In this document: piece after piece, positions 21,047 to 31,659 of the stretch
How positions within the stretch are numbered: the stretch's first letter is position 1
Layout of the letters: each line of letters begins with the position of its first letter
Assembly (NCBI RefSeq): GCF_003711395.1
Contig: NZ_PJRJ01000002.1
Span: 62,001-126,000, forward strand
Origin: Acinetobacter sp. B51(2017)
GTDB lineage: Bacteria; Pseudomonadota; Gammaproteobacteria; Pseudomonadales; Moraxellaceae
Direction of reading: 5' to 3'
DNA: 64,000 nt
Notes under the pieces: generated by a model
Seen by the model: only the letters and a program-made list of their open reading frames with translations
What the model was told of the DNA's origin: nothing
Database searches by the model: none
Position numbers and translations under genes: made by a program

Positions 21047-22147
21047 ATGAAAGTCGGCGTTTTTTGTCCTATTGGAAATAATGGTTGGTTACTCTCGGAA
21101 AATGCACCGCAATATCAGCCCAGTTTTGAGCTGAATAAACAGATCGTGCAACGTGCAGAACATTACGGTTTTGACTTTGCTTTATCGATGATTAAGCTGC
21201 GTGGCTTTGGCGGTAAAACTGAATTTTGGGAGCATAACTTAGAAAGTTTTACTTTAATGGCCGGCCTTGCTGCTGTGACCTCAAAAATTCAAATTTATGC
21301 CACTGCAGCAACTTTAGTTATGCCACCTGCGATTGTAGCGCGTATGGCATCCACCATTGATTCAATTTCCAATGGTCGCTTTGGTTTAAATGTAGTGACT
21401 GGTTGGCAAGCACCAGAATACAGCCAAATGGGGATGTGGCCGGGCGATGAATATTTTGGCAAACGCTATGAATATTTGTCTGAATACGTGCAAATTTTAC
21501 GTGAACTGTGGACCGATGGACGTTCAGATTTTAAAGGTGAACATTTCACCATGAACGATTGCCGCGTCAGTCCAAAACCGCAAGCCGATATGAAAATTAT
21601 TTGCGCAGGACAATCGGATGCAGGTTTGGCGTTTTCCGCGCAATATGCCGACTATAACTTTGTATTTGGCAAAGGTTTAAATACCCCAACGGCTTATGCT
21701 GAAATTAACGATCGTTTAAAAACCCATACCGATCAAACCGATCGTGATGTACAAACTTATGTGCTGTTTATGGTGATTGCAGCCGAAACCGATGCTGAAG
21801 CCTTTGCCAAATGGCAACACTATAACGAGGGTGCCGATGTCGAAGCGATTAATTGGTTGATGAATCAAGGCGGTAAAGACACCAAATCTGGCAGTGACAC
21901 CAATATTCGCCAAATGGCATCGAGTGTCTCGCCGGTGAATATCAATATGGGCACCTTAGTCGGCTCTTATGCCAATGTCGCGAAAATGCTCGATGAGATT
22001 GGGCAAATTCAGGGTACTGAGGGTATTTTACTCACCTTTGATGACTTTATTCAGGGGGTAGAAGATTTTGGTCAACGCATTCAACCTTTAATGCAATGCC
22101 GTCAGCATGTGGTGGTAGATGGGCAAACTTTGGAGAAAACAGCATGA
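21047..22147 (+). CDS. rutA: pyrimidine monooxygenase RutA
   Basis: A flavin-dependent monooxygenase of the luciferase-like family that opens the uracil ring, giving ureidoacrylate peracid. It needs reduced FMN from RutF. The 366-residue protein shows [12 protein letters not shown] at the N-terminus, [40 protein letters not shown] and [14 protein letters not shown], all typical of RutA. ATG 21047 follows GTGAGGTG; an earlier in-frame GTG (21035) is less likely. Its stop overlaps the rutB start (ATGA). First gene of the rutABCFG operon. Confidence 0.96.
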   Translation: MKVGVFCPIGNNGWLLSENAPQYQPSFELNKQIVQRAEHYGFDFALSMIKLRGFGGKTEFWEHNLESFTLMAGLAAVTSKIQIYATAATLVMPPAIVARMASTIDSISNGRFGLNVVTGWQAPEYSQMGMWPGDEYFGKRYEYLSEYVQILRELWTDGRSDFKGEHFTMNDCRVSPKPQADMKIICAGQSDAGLAFSAQYADYNFVFGKGLNTPTAYAEINDRLKTHTDQTDRDVQTYVLFMVIAAETDAEAFAKWQHYNEGADVEAINWLMNQGGKDTKSGSDTNIRQMASSVSPVNINMGTLVGSYANVAKMLDEIGQIQGTEGILLTFDDFIQGVEDFGQRIQPLMQCRQHVVVDGQTLEKTA

Positions 22148-22878
22148 GTATTGTATGTAGTGAATTTACCCAAGCGATTGGCACCGGCAAAGTCTTAAAC
22201 GCACGTCCTGAAGCCATTCAAATTGCACCTGAGCAAACTGCGCTGATTGTGATTGATATGCAAAATGCCTATACCTCAAAAGGTGGCTATTTAGACTTAG
22301 CCGGTTTTGATGTGTCACAAACGGCGCCTGTAGTGGCGAATATTCAAAAAGCAGTAGATGCAGCACACAGTGCCGGCATACAAGTGATTTATTTTAAAAA
22401 TGGTTGGGACAACCAGTACCGTGAAGCCGGTGGTTTAAATTCACCTAACTTTCATAAATCCAATGCCTTAAAAACCATGCGCCAAAATCCAAATCTATAT
22501 GGCAAGTTACTGGCCAAAGGTGAATGGGATTTTGAGTTGATTGATCAGCTTAAACCTCAACTACAGGATTTAGTCATTGAAAAACCCCGTTACAGTGGCT
22601 TCTTTAATACCGCTTTAGACAGCATGTTACGTTGCCGTGGTATTCGTAATTTGGTTTTTGTCGGCATTGCCACCAATGTCTGTGTGGAATCGACTTTACG
22701 TGATGGTTTCTTTTTAGAATATTTTGGCGTGGTGTTAGAAGATGCTTGTCATCAAGCTGGGCCAAGCGAAGCCCATGCTGCCAGTATTTATAATGTTGAA
22801 ACCTTCTTTGGTTGGGTGAGTCATACCGAAAAATTCTGCAGCACTTTTCAAAACAATAACTTAAAACAATCTGCATAA
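22144..22878 (+). CDS. rutB: ureidoacrylate amidohydrolase RutB
   Basis: An isochorismatase-fold cysteine hydrolase that splits ureidoacrylate or its peracid to an aminoacrylate product plus carbamate. The 244 residues show [18 protein letters not shown] with the catalytic aspartate, a central lysine in [12 protein letters not shown], and [18 protein letters not shown] with the catalytic cysteine. ATG 22144 overlaps the rutA stop by 4 bp. The frame extends 16 codons further upstream inside rutA, but that is not needed. Confidence 0.95.
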   Translation: MSIVCSEFTQAIGTGKVLNARPEAIQIAPEQTALIVIDMQNAYTSKGGYLDLAGFDVSQTAPVVANIQKAVDAAHSAGIQVIYFKNGWDNQYREAGGLNSPNFHKSNALKTMRQNPNLYGKLLAKGEWDFELIDQLKPQLQDLVIEKPRYSGFFNTALDSMLRCRGIRNLVFVGIATNVCVESTLRDGFFLEYFGVVLEDACHQAGPSEAHAASIYNVETFFGWVSHTEKFCSTFQNNNLKQSA

Positions 22879-22888
22879 TGAGAAGCAT

Positions 22889-23269
22889 ATGCCAAAACAA
22901 GTGATTATCCCCCCAGGAACGGCCAAGCCACTCGCGCCTTATGTGCCTGCCACCAAAGCTGACAACATTATTTATGTGTCAGGAACTTTGGCCTTTGATG
23001 AAAATAACAACGTGGTACATGTAGGTGATGCAGCCGCGCAAACGCGACATATTTTAGAAACCATTAAAGGCGTCTTAGCAGCAGCAGGCGGCAGCATGGA
23101 GGACATTACCTTTAATCATATCTTTGTTAAAGACTGGGCTGATTATGCCGCGATTAATGCAGTCTATGCCGAATATTTCCCTGGAGATAAGCCGGCACGT
23201 TATTGCCTTCAAACCGGTTTAGTCAAACCTGAAGCTTTGGTTGAAATTGCCTCAACTGCACATTTATAA
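22889..23269 (+). CDS. rutC: RutC, RidA-family aminoacrylate deaminase
   Basis: A YjgF/YER057c/RidA-type trimeric protein that acts on 3-aminoacrylate (or its peracid) in uracil breakdown. The 126 residues show [20 protein letters not shown], the substrate-binding arginine in [11 protein letters not shown], and the C-terminal [10 protein letters not shown], as in RutC. It lies 10 bp after rutB. An AGAAG sequence precedes the ATG. Confidence 0.94.
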   Translation: MPKQVIIPPGTAKPLAPYVPATKADNIIYVSGTLAFDENNNVVHVGDAAAQTRHILETIKGVLAAAGGSMEDITFNHIFVKDWADYAAINAVYAEYFPGDKPARYCLQTGLVKPEALVEIASTAHL

Positions 23270-23290
23270 AATAAAAAACAGAGGTCAGTC

Positions 23291-23806
23291 ATGAACAGTA
23301 AACTGCAATTCACTGAAAGCCTAGATCCCTTAAGTTTTCGACAGGGCATGGCACATTTAGCTGCCGCCGTGAACATTATTACCACGTGTACAGCACAGGG
23401 GCAGGCGGGTTTTACCGCTTCGGCAGTCTGTAGTGTGACTGACCAACCGGCCACTTTATTGGTGTGTATTAACCAAAAATCCTCGGTGTTTGAATATTTT
23501 CAAAACAGCGACGTGTTATGCGTCAATACCTTAAGCCATGAGCAGCAAGCACTCGCTAATTTATTTGCCAGTAAAACCCCACAAAATCAGCGTTTTCATG
23601 CAAATACATGGGCAACCCTAAAAACCGGCGCGCCTGTGCTGACAGATGCTTTGGTGGCATTTGATTGTTTAATTCGAGAGCGGCAGGTGGTGGGCAGTCA
23701 TATGTTACTCATCTGTGAAGTGCAGGCGATGCAAAGCCCGAAAGCCGCGCAGGCCTTAGTGTATTTTAATCGTCAATATTGTGCGCCCATTGCAATGCCA
23801 CATTAG
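23291..23806 (+). CDS. rutF: FMN reductase RutF
   Basis: Supplies reduced FMN to the RutA monooxygenase. The 171 residues belong to the flavin reductase split-barrel family: FRQGMAHLAAAVNIITT, GFTASAVCSVTDQPATLLVCINQ, and FCVNTL-like LCVNTLSHEQQ. RBS AGAGGTCA precedes the ATG. It lies 21 bp after rutC, where E. coli has rutD and rutE; both are missing from this position. Confidence 0.92.
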   Translation: MNSKLQFTESLDPLSFRQGMAHLAAAVNIITTCTAQGQAGFTASAVCSVTDQPATLLVCINQKSSVFEYFQNSDVLCVNTLSHEQQALANLFASKTPQNQRFHANTWATLKTGAPVLTDALVAFDCLIRERQVVGSHMLLICEVQAMQSPKAAQALVYFNRQYCAPIAMPH

Positions 23807-23817
23807 GAGGGCAGCCG

Positions 23818-25149
23818 ATGTCAAAAGAAGCTTGGTTTGCAAAATTTAAGCCCTATCAAGGCAATTTAGATAGCACACCTGTACAAATAGATGAATATCT
23901 ACCCGCAGGTAAAAGCATCGTACTGGGTTTACAGCATGCTTTTGCCATGTTTGGAGCAACTGTACTGGCACCCTTACTGATGGGTTTTGACCCGAATCTG
24001 ACTATTTTTATTACCGGCATTGGTACGATCTTATTTTTCCTGATCACCGGTGGACGCATGCCAAGTTACCTTGGCTCGAGTTTTGCCTTTATTGGCGCAG
24101 TGGCTGCAGCAACGGGTTATGCCGGTGCAGGCTCTAATCCCAATATTGCCTTAGCCTTAGGCGGTACTATTGTCTGTGGTTTGATTTATGCGTTGATTGG
24201 TTTGGTAGTGATGAAAATTGGCACAGCATGGATTGAAAAACTCATGCCACCTTTGGTCACGGGTGCCATTGTGATGATCATTGGTTTAAATTTGGCGCCT
24301 GTGACCATTCAAAGCGTATCGGGTGATAGCTTTGATAGCTGGATGGCGGTCGTGACCATCTTATGTATTAGCCTTGTTGCGGTGTTTACCCGTGGCATGT
24401 TACGGCGTTTATTGCTGTTGGTCGGTTTAGTGGCTGCTTACCTAGTGTATTTTGTCCTGACCAATGTTTTAGGCTTAGGCAAGCCTATTGATTTTGCACC
24501 GATTGCCAATGCCGCGTGGTTTGGTCTACCGACTTTTTACAGTCCTGTGTTTGAAGCGAATGCGATTTTACTGATTGCCCCTGTGGCGTTAATTTTAGTG
24601 GCAGAAAACTTAGGTCACTTTAAAGCAGTCTCGGCGATGACCGGTAAAAACCTTGATCCTTATATGGGACGCGCTTTTTTTGCTGATGGCGTATGTACTT
24701 CATTGTCAGGTTCGGTGGGTGGTACAGGTATGACCACTTATGCTGAAAACATTGGGGTGATGGCTGTCACCAAGGTGTATAGCACCACCATTTTTGTGAT
24801 TGCAGGTTGTTTTGCCATATTGCTCGGCTTGTCGCCTAAATTTGGCGCAGTGATTAGCACGATTCCGGTGGCATTATTGGGCGGTGCTTCGATTGTCGTG
24901 TTTGGATTGATCACTATTGCTGGGGCAAAAATTTGGATTGATCATAAAGTCGATTTTACCCAAAACAGCACTTTAATTATTGCCGCAGTGAGCTTAATTA
25001 TGGGTGCAGGTAATTTAAGTCTTAAAATTGGCAGTTTTGATTTGGGTGGGATTGGAACCGCAACTTTGGCGGCAATTTTACTCAATTTATTATTCAATCG
25101 TGGGGCAAAAACGACACTGGTAGACGCCAAACAAGCTGTATCACATTGA
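23818..25149 (+). CDS. rutG: RutG/UraA-type nucleobase:cation symporter
   Basis: An NCS2-family uracil/pyrimidine permease, inner membrane, with about 14 hydrophobic segments. Signatures are VLGLQHAFAMFGATVLAPLLMG, GGRMPSYLGSSFAFIGA, LILVAENLGHFKAVS (the glutamate needed in transmembrane 8) and SVGGTGMTTYAENIGVMAVT. The ATG 23818 follows GGAGGG; an upstream GTG frame from 23779 overlaps rutF and is rejected. Length 443. Last gene of the operon, closed by a strong terminator. Confidence 0.92.
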   Translation: MSKEAWFAKFKPYQGNLDSTPVQIDEYLPAGKSIVLGLQHAFAMFGATVLAPLLMGFDPNLTIFITGIGTILFFLITGGRMPSYLGSSFAFIGAVAAATGYAGAGSNPNIALALGGTIVCGLIYALIGLVVMKIGTAWIEKLMPPLVTGAIVMIIGLNLAPVTIQSVSGDSFDSWMAVVTILCISLVAVFTRGMLRRLLLLVGLVAAYLVYFVLTNVLGLGKPIDFAPIANAAWFGLPTFYSPVFEANAILLIAPVALILVAENLGHFKAVSAMTGKNLDPYMGRAFFADGVCTSLSGSVGGTGMTTYAENIGVMAVTKVYSTTIFVIAGCFAILLGLSPKFGAVISTIPVALLGGASIVVFGLITIAGAKIWIDHKVDFTQNSTLIIAAVSLIMGAGNLSLKIGSFDLGGIGTATLAAILLNLLFNRGAKTTLVDAKQAVSH

Positions 25150-25150
25150 A

Positions 25151-25179
25151 AAAAAGAGCAGCGTTCAGCTGCTCTTTTT
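25151..25179. terminator. bidirectional terminator between rutG and cysB
   Basis: A perfect 12-bp stem (AAAAAGAGCAGC / GCTGCTCTTTTT, loop GTTCA) lies between converging genes. Confidence 0.93.
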
Positions 25180-25184
25180 AAGTG

Positions 25185-26108
25185 TTAATCTTCAGGATAA
25201 GCCACGCGTTTTAAGGCGCGAATATCCGCATCTGGTGAGCAGAGTGAAATAAACTCATAGCCATAACCGCGCAGTAAGTGACCTTTACGTACCGCAAGCC
25301 AAGTGGTGTTGATGCCAAACACATCGGTTGGAATCTGTTTTAAACGATAATCACGTTCTTGGTCATAAGCGACATCGTTGACAATCCCAATGCCCATACC
25401 CAGTTCAACATAGGTTTTGATCACGTCGGCATCCAATGCTGACATCACAATATCAAAATCTAAACCTGACTCTTCAAATGCTTTGTCAATTTTAGAACGT
25501 CCAGTAAAACCACCATGGTAAGTAATAATGGGGTATTGCGCTAAATCGCGGATGTCAATATTGCTTTTTTGCGCCAAGGGATGATTTTGTGGGGTAATAA
25601 TGCTGTGCTGCCAATTATAAAATGGCACACTGGCTAGGTTATCTTCTGTGGTGAGTGACTCGGTGGCAATCCCGATATCCGCTTCACCTTGTAATAACAT
25701 ATCGGTAATTTCGATTGGACTGGCTTGTTGCAAAATCAAGTGAACCTTTGGAAATTCCTTTTTAAACTTATTCACGATTGGGGGTAACACATAACGCGCT
25801 TGGGTATGTGTGGTGGCAATCGTTAAAGTGCCTTCGTCGACCTTATTAAAATCGTCGGCTAAGCGTTTGATATTATCTGCATCCACCAACATTCGCTCTA
25901 CGATTCCCAGCAGCGCCTGACCGGGTTCAGTTAAACCCAGTAAGCGTTTACCTTTACGAATAAAAAGTTGTACGCCAAGTTCATCTTCTAAATCTTTAAT
26001 ATGCTTACTAACGCCTGATTGCGAGGTATACAACGCAGCCGAAGCTTCAGTCAGATTAAAGTTTTGTCTGACGGTTTCGCGAATAATCCGTAGTTGCTGG
26101 AAATTCAT
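25185..26108 (-). CDS. cysB: CysB/Cbl-type LysR regulator of sulfur assimilation
   Basis: A LysR-type regulator that in the CysB group senses N-acetylserine and controls sulfate assimilation. The N-terminal helix-turn-helix is NLTEASAALYTSQSGVSKHIKDLE, followed by ELGVQLFIRKGKRL and the CysB-specific IATTHTQARYVLPPIV. The effector domain shows FTGRSKID and ALDADVIKTYVELGMGIGIV. Length 307. ATG 26108 gives MNFQQLRIIRE; the frame before it has no support. It lies 54 bp after cysA, so it may be co-transcribed with the transporter it controls. The paralogue Cbl is the main alternative. Confidence 0.8.
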   Translation of the reverse strand: MNFQQLRIIRETVRQNFNLTEASAALYTSQSGVSKHIKDLEDELGVQLFIRKGKRLLGLTEPGQALLGIVERMLVDADNIKRLADDFNKVDEGTLTIATTHTQARYVLPPIVNKFKKEFPKVHLILQQASPIEITDMLLQGEADIGIATESLTTEDNLASVPFYNWQHSIITPQNHPLAQKSNIDIRDLAQYPIITYHGGFTGRSKIDKAFEESGLDFDIVMSALDADVIKTYVELGMGIGIVNDVAYDQERDYRLKQIPTDVFGINTTWLAVRKGHLLRGYGYEFISLCSPDADIRALKRVAYPED

Positions 26109-26162
26109 AATGTTGTTTACCCTTTGATGCATGGGGCTAAATTGCCCCATCTTTTTTTAGTC

Positions 26163-27224
26163 TTATGCGACTTGATTTGCAAATAAGTGTAAGGCCGATG
26201 CAGTCAGCCATACAGTTTGATTTGGGCGGAACTGGTGTAGTTTCGCCTCATCTGGTGTTAAAGAAATTTCAATGAGATTTCCTTCACGACCTTCGAGTTC
26301 TGCGATGACTTTGCCCGCAATCCACAATTCACGAATGAATGTGGCTTGAATCGCATTGTCTTGCGGTTGAGCATGGATTTTGAGCTCATCTGGACGCGCA
26401 AAGGCAATGACATCGCCTTGTGGGCCAGTTTTCGCGCTCGCCAATTGAATACGGTCTGCGCCAAATTGGATATTACCTGCTTGGTTAACACCTTCAAAAC
26501 GGTTGGCTTGACCTAAGAAGTCAAACACAAACGGCGTGGCAGGGCGTTCATATACTTCACGCGGTGAACCAATTTGCTCGACGTTACCTTTGTTCATGAC
26601 AATGATTTGATCGGCAACTTCGAGTGCTTCTTCTTGGTCATGGGTGACAAAAATAGAGGTGATGTGCAGTTCGTCATGTAAGGTACGTAACCAACGACGT
26701 AATTCTTTACGTACTTTGGCATCTAAAGCACCAAAGGGCTCATCAAGTAACAATACACGCGGTTCAACGGCTAAAGCACGCGCTAAAGCAATACGTTGAC
26801 GCTGACCCCCTGATAACTGTGCAGGATAACGATCTGCCAAAAAGCCCAGTTGCACTAAATCAAGTAAACGCGTAACACGCTTTTTAATTTCCGCTTCAGA
26901 TGGGCGAGTTTTACGTGGACGGACACGTAAACCAAAGGCGATGTTGTCAAATACCGTCATGTGACGGAACAGCGCATAGTGCTGGAACACAAAGCCGACT
27001 TCACGTTCACGTACATGCACGTTAGTCGCATCTTCGCCTTCTAAAATCACTTGACCAGAATCGGCAGATTCAAGACCAGCAATAATACGCAGTAACGTGG
27101 TTTTACCGCAGCCCGATGGGCCAAGCAGCGCCACCAATTGACCATCTGGAAAATCTAAAGAGATGTTATTCAGTGCATGGAATGCACCAAAGTGTTTTTC
27201 AATATTTTTAACTTGAATACTCAT
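26163..27224 (-). CDS. cysA: sulfate/thiosulfate ABC transporter ATPase
   Basis: Energises sulfate import through CysT/CysW. The 353-residue ATPase shows Walker [13 protein letters not shown], signature [16 protein letters not shown], Walker [14 protein letters not shown] and the switch histidine in VTHDQEEA. After residue 240 follows a TOBE-like regulatory domain. CysA-specific features include ERHFGxF-like [16 protein letters not shown] at the start. It lies 11 bp after cysW. Confidence 0.95.
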   Translation of the reverse strand: MSIQVKNIEKHFGAFHALNNISLDFPDGQLVALLGPSGCGKTTLLRIIAGLESADSGQVILEGEDATNVHVREREVGFVFQHYALFRHMTVFDNIAFGLRVRPRKTRPSEAEIKKRVTRLLDLVQLGFLADRYPAQLSGGQRQRIALARALAVEPRVLLLDEPFGALDAKVRKELRRWLRTLHDELHITSIFVTHDQEEALEVADQIIVMNKGNVEQIGSPREVYERPATPFVFDFLGQANRFEGVNQAGNIQFGADRIQLASAKTGPQGDVIAFARPDELKIHAQPQDNAIQATFIRELWIAGKVIAELEGREGNLIEISLTPDEAKLHQFRPNQTVWLTASALHLFANQVA

Positions 27225-27235
27225 GAGGTCATTCC

Positions 27236-28120
27236 TTAAGAAGCTGAATCGTCATTTTTTTGGCTTTGTTTTTCTTGGCGCATTTCCACCCATGTTTTTA
27301 AAATCAGGGTAATAATCGCCAATAAAGCCAACAGCGAAGATACGGCAAACGCGGCACTAAAGGTATATTCGTTGTAGAGAATCTCTACATGTAAAGGCAG
27401 CGTATTGGTTTCGCCGCGGATATGCCCCGACACCACCGATACGGCACCAAACTCACCCATCGCACGCGCATTACATAAAATCACGCCGTAGATCAGACCC
27501 CATTTAATATTGGGTAAAGTGACTTTCCAAAAGGTTTGCCAACCTGAAGCACCCAAAACAATCGCGGCTTCTTCTTCTTCGGTGCCTTGTGCTTCCATTA
27601 AAGGAATAAGTTCACGCGCCACAAAAGGAACGGTAATAAAAATAGTCGCTAAAACAATCGCAGGCACGGCATACAACACTTTAATGTCATTGTCCATCAG
27701 CCAGCCGCCAAACCAACCTTGGGTACCAAACATAAGCACCAACATTAAACCTGCAATTACAGGCGACACCGAAAACGGCATATCAATAATGGTGGTGAGG
27801 ATAGATTTACCACGGAAATTAAACTTTGCCACCGACCAAGCTGCGGCCACACCAAACACTACGTTTAAAGGCACAGCAATCGCTGCAGTGAGCAAGGTTA
27901 ACTTGACTGCAGATAAGGTATCTGGATGCACCAAAGCTTGTGTATATACGCCTAAACCTTGTTTAAAGGCTTCTACAAACACCAAAATCAGCGGTAATAA
28001 TAAGCAGCTTAAAAAGAAAATTAAGGCAATCGTGATTAAGGTATAACGTACCCAAAGCGGTTCACGGGTCGCATCACGCGATTGCAATTTGTCGGCCAAA
28101 GCATTTGCATTGATATTCAT
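27236..28120 (-). CDS. cysW: sulfate/thiosulfate ABC permease CysW
   Basis: One of the two membrane subunits of the sulfate importer. Six membrane segments are visible between residues 20 and 285, with the ATPase-contact (EAA-type) loop at [28 protein letters not shown] and the CysW-typical [19 protein letters not shown]. The ATG 28120 overlaps the cysT stop (ATGA). Length 294. Confidence 0.94.
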   Translation of the reverse strand: MNINANALADKLQSRDATREPLWVRYTLITIALIFFLSCLLLPLILVFVEAFKQGLGVYTQALVHPDTLSAVKLTLLTAAIAVPLNVVFGVAAAWSVAKFNFRGKSILTTIIDMPFSVSPVIAGLMLVLMFGTQGWFGGWLMDNDIKVLYAVPAIVLATIFITVPFVARELIPLMEAQGTEEEEAAIVLGASGWQTFWKVTLPNIKWGLIYGVILCNARAMGEFGAVSVVSGHIRGETNTLPLHVEILYNEYTFSAAFAVSSLLALLAIITLILKTWVEMRQEKQSQKNDDSAS

Positions 28121-28950
28121 CGTGCAGTTCTCCCAGTACGACGGCTTGCCCATGCTTGTACTAAGTTAATTAAGAATAAAATCGCAAATGAAATCACTAA
28201 CATCACCACAGCAATGGTGGTTGCACCCGCATAATCATATTCTTCTAAACGCGAAATAATCATTAACGGTGCAATTTCAGTTTCAAAAGGTTGGTTACCG
28301 GCAATAAAGATCACCGAACCATATTCACCGACACCACGGGCAAAGGCCAAAGCAAAACCAGTGAGGAGTGCTGGAAATAGAATGGGTAAAATGACTTTGG
28401 TAATGGTTTGAAAACGCGTTGCACCCAGTGCAGAAGCAGCTTCTTCGAGTTCGGTTTCTAAATCAGCAAGTACAGGTTGTACGGTACGTACCACAAACGG
28501 AATACCAATAAAGATCAGCGCTAAGGTAATCCCAATAGGGGTATATGCCACTTGAATACCAAGAGGCTCTAAATATTGACCAATCCAACCTGTTGGTGCA
28601 TATAACGAGGTTAAGGCAATACCTGCTACGGCAGTAGGCAGCGCAAAGGGTAAATCCACCAAAGCGTCAACAATACGTTTACCCGGAAAACGGTAACGCA
28701 CCAAACACCATGCCAGTAATAAACCAAATACCACGTTAATAAACGCTGCCAAAAGGGCAGTAGTAAAGCTCAGTTGCAGCGACTTTAAAATTCGCTCCGA
28801 ACTGATAATGTCAAGAAAACCGTCCCAACCAAAGCCTAGCGATTTAATAAACACCGCAGACAGAGGAATCAAAACGATTAAGGATAAATACGCTAGGGTA
28901 AAGCCTAGAGACAGACCAAATCCTGGCAGCACTCGGGATCGCTGCGACAT
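28117..28950 (-). CDS. cysT: sulfate/thiosulfate ABC permease CysT
   Basis: Second membrane subunit of the sulfate importer (also named CysU). N-terminal [24 protein letters not shown], six membrane segments in total, EAA loop at [29 protein letters not shown] and the [16 protein letters not shown] segment. Length 277. It lies about 86 bp after the hydrolase gene and overlaps cysW by 4 bp. Confidence 0.94.
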   Translation of the reverse strand: MSQRSRVLPGFGLSLGFTLAYLSLIVLIPLSAVFIKSLGFGWDGFLDIISSERILKSLQLSFTTALLAAFINVVFGLLLAWCLVRYRFPGKRIVDALVDLPFALPTAVAGIALTSLYAPTGWIGQYLEPLGIQVAYTPIGITLALIFIGIPFVVRTVQPVLADLETELEEAASALGATRFQTITKVILPILFPALLTGFALAFARGVGEYGSVIFIAGNQPFETEIAPLMIISRLEEYDYAGATTIAVVMLVISFAILFLINLVQAWASRRTGRTAR

Positions 28951-29036
28951 GATTACTCCTCAAAGAGAGAATGTTGACTCAAAGCAGTCAACGCAAAATA
29001 AAAACTGAACGTTGTCACAAGCATAGAGAGCCATGC

Positions 29037-29642
29037 TTAAATTGCAAATTTAAAAAAATACTTGCCATCATCAGTAATGCTGATATGAGACATCGTGTTT
29101 TCTGAGATCAAATAATCAAAAATCTGCGGAAATGGTCCAAATCCTGATGCCACATTAATATGTCCGACTGCGCCTAAGTTGATTGGCTCAATCTGCCAAG
29201 CATGTGCCAATTGTTTTGCATCTGTAAAAGCTAACCATGGATCATTTTCGCTAATCAGCATGCTGGTTGGAACTAGTGGTCGTATTTGCTGGAAAAACTC
29301 AGCATAATTATTTTGACTATCGCGAGCAAAACCATTGTCACCAAAACGTATTGGATTGGCAGGTGCGACCAACACGACATTTTTAATGTTGCGATTTAGC
29401 TCAGGATGCAAATGCAAGGCAGCCATGGTGGTTAAGCAACCAAAACTATGCGCCACAATTTGTACAGCCCCTTCAATTGGCGCTACAGTGTGTACAAATT
29501 GTTCGATCCACTCATGCAATACAGGATGATTCCAATCATTTTGTTGAACGCGGCAGCATGACATAAGTTGAGTTTCTAACCAAGATTGCCAATGATGAGC
29601 TTCGCTACCTGCAACACCTGGGACGATCACCGTATCAATCAT
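29037..29642 (-). CDS. RBBP9/YdeN-type serine hydrolase
   Basis: A compact alpha/beta hydrolase of the RBBP9/YdeN family, 201 residues. The nucleophile elbow is VAHSFGC, the acid is probably in ENDPW, and the histidine is in AVGHINVASGFGPFP, the family hallmark. No signal peptide. AAGGAG lies 7 bases before ATG 29642, so that start is chosen over the ATG at 29648. It sits between sbp and cysT in the sulfate uptake set, same direction, 29 bp after sbp, so a link to sulfur-compound use is possible but unproven. Substrate unknown. Confidence 0.8.
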   Translation of the reverse strand: MIDTVIVPGVAGSEAHHWQSWLETQLMSCCRVQQNDWNHPVLHEWIEQFVHTVAPIEGAVQIVAHSFGCLTTMAALHLHPELNRNIKNVVLVAPANPIRFGDNGFARDSQNNYAEFFQQIRPLVPTSMLISENDPWLAFTDAKQLAHAWQIEPINLGAVGHINVASGFGPFPQIFDYLISENTMSHISITDDGKYFFKFAI

Positions 29643-29671
29643 GAGCATGCTCCTTGTTTAAGCTATGGTGT

Positions 29672-30679
29672 TTATTTGGCGCTATTGGCTTTGACGATTT
29701 GATCGAAAATGCCACCGTTTTCAAAATGTTTTTGTTGAACGTTATTCCAACCGCCAAATTCTTGGTCAATCGTGACCAATTTTAATGGCTTAAAGATGTG
29801 TTGGTTTTTCTCTAAAGTGGCAACATCACGCGGACGATAGTAGTGTTTGGCTGCTAAGTATTGACCATAAGGCGAATATAAGAAGTTTAAATAGCCTTTG
29901 GCTAAATGTTGGGTGCCATGTTTCACAGCATTTTTCTCAACAATCGCCACCGGTGGTTCAGCCAAGATGGATAAACTTGGGGTAATCAGTTCAAACTTAC
30001 CTGGCTGTTCGCGTAAGGCTAAATAGGCTTCATTTTCCCAAGCCAACAACACATCACCAATGCCACGCTCGGCAAAAGTGGTGGTCGCGCCACGCGCACC
30101 AGAATCCAAAACTTTGGTGTTTTTATAAATTTTACGTACAAATTCTTGCGCAGTTTGCTCATTAGCCCCCGCTTGGTGTTGGGCCCATGCCCAAGCCGCT
30201 AAATAATTCCAGCGTGCACCACCTGATGTTTTTGGATTTGGGGTAATAATCGCCACATCTTTTTTTACCAAATCACCCCAATCTTGAATGTTTTTAGGGT
30301 TGCCTTTACGTACTAAAAAGACGATGGTTGACGTATAAGGTGTAGAATTATGCGGTAATTTTTGTTGCCAATCTTTGGGTAATAGTTGCGCTTTTTGTGC
30401 CAATACATCAATATCTGCCGCCAAAGCCAAAGTTACAACATCAGCAGATAAACCATCAATCACCGAACGCGCTTGTTTACCTGAACCGCCGTGTGATTGT
30501 TTAAAATTAATTTTTTGTCCCGTGCGCTGTTGCCAATATTTGCCAAATTGTTGATTGACATCTTCATATAGTTCACGGGTAGGATCATAAGAGACATTGA
30601 GGAAGTCTTTGGCGGCAGCAAGGCTAGAAACCGATACAAGCGCGGCGATAATCCCTAATTTTAATGTAGCTAAGCGCAT
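29672..30679 (-). CDS. sbp: periplasmic sulfate-binding protein
   Basis: Delivers sulfate (or thiosulfate) to CysTWA. Residues 1-23 are a signal peptide ([16 protein letters not shown] before KD). Mature parts match the family: [53 protein letters not shown] and [13 protein letters not shown]. Length 335. GAGGAAG precedes ATG 30679. First gene of the transport unit. CysP is the alternative name for the thiosulfate-preferring paralogue. Confidence 0.9.
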   Translation of the reverse strand: MRLATLKLGIIAALVSVSSLAAAKDFLNVSYDPTRELYEDVNQQFGKYWQQRTGQKINFKQSHGGSGKQARSVIDGLSADVVTLALAADIDVLAQKAQLLPKDWQQKLPHNSTPYTSTIVFLVRKGNPKNIQDWGDLVKKDVAIITPNPKTSGGARWNYLAAWAWAQHQAGANEQTAQEFVRKIYKNTKVLDSGARGATTTFAERGIGDVLLAWENEAYLALREQPGKFELITPSLSILAEPPVAIVEKNAVKHGTQHLAKGYLNFLYSPYGQYLAAKHYYRPRDVATLEKNQHIFKPLKLVTIDQEFGGWNNVQQKHFENGGIFDQIVKANSAK

Positions 30680-30852
30680 AGTCTTCCTCAAAAAAAATTT
30701 GATGTTGTTGAAGTGGATGCAGCATAGCGCGAGTCTTTTTGCATAAAAAATAATAAAAAATGAATTTTATATAAGTAAAAAAGAAATAGATTTGGCTCAG
30801 GATTAAATCTAAGCCGATTTACAATAAAACCTACAGAAGAGGGAGCTTCCAG

Positions 30853-31656
30853 ATGCAATGTTTTAAAAATGGCAAAGCCGTGGCGCAAATTGATTTACAT
30901 GATCGTGCCTTTCATTATGGCGATGGCTGCTTTAGCACCGCGCGGATGATTGACGGTCAAATTGAATTACAAGCACGGCATATTGCACGGCTAGAGCAAG
31001 CCTGCCAAGCCTTACAGCTACGCGCCAATTTAGTCTCTTTACCGATGAGTTTGGCACATTTGCCAAGAGCAACTGGTACGTTAAAAATTATTATTAGCCG
31101 TGGCGTGGGACAGCGCGGATACAGTTTGCCTGAGCAAGAAGCAGACGTATGGCTGTTCTTTTACCCTAAAGAGCAGGTATTGCCGTTTGAGCCAGAAAGT
31201 ATTCACAGTGATGTATTAAAGCTCAGGCTAGGGCAGACTATGCCTGCTTTAGTAGGCATAAAAAGTCTGAATCGTTTAGAACAAGTCATGCTTAAAGCCG
31301 AAGCCGACAGCCGCCAGTTGCCCGAAGCCATCGTACTCGATCAGCAAAGCGAGATTGTTGAAGGGGTGAGCAGTAACTGCTTTTTAAAGTTAAACAATAC
31401 TTGGGTGACGCCAGAACTTCGCTATAATGGCGTACAAGGTGTCATGCGGGCTGAGATTTTGGCGCGTATGCAGCAACAAGGCATTGCCTGTGAAGTGCGC
31501 AGCGTACATCAAGACGAGCTACAACAGTTACAAAGTCTATTTTTCTGTAATGCCTTAAGCGCGATGAAAATGGTGACGCAATTTGCCGATCATGCTTTAG
31601 ATGTGACCAGTTGCCAGACCTTATTCGCACAACTTCAACTGAATAGAATTGCTTAA
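30853..31656 (+). CDS. pabC: aminodeoxychorismate lyase
   Basis: Releases p-aminobenzoate from aminodeoxychorismate in folate synthesis; PLP enzyme of the class IV aminotransferase fold. HDRAFHYGDGCFSTARM near the N-terminus, the PLP lysine in GIKSLNRLEQVML, and EIVEGVSSNCFLK and GVQGVMRAEIL downstream. Length 267. GAGGGAG precedes the ATG. First of the tight pabC-mltG-tmk set (gaps of 3 and 2 bp), an order known from other gammaproteobacteria. Confidence 0.92.
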   Translation: MQCFKNGKAVAQIDLHDRAFHYGDGCFSTARMIDGQIELQARHIARLEQACQALQLRANLVSLPMSLAHLPRATGTLKIIISRGVGQRGYSLPEQEADVWLFFYPKEQVLPFEPESIHSDVLKLRLGQTMPALVGIKSLNRLEQVMLKAEADSRQLPEAIVLDQQSEIVEGVSSNCFLKLNNTWVTPELRYNGVQGVMRAEILARMQQQGIACEVRSVHQDELQQLQSLFFCNALSAMKMVTQFADHALDVTSCQTLFAQLQLNRIA

Positions 31657-31659
31657 ATT

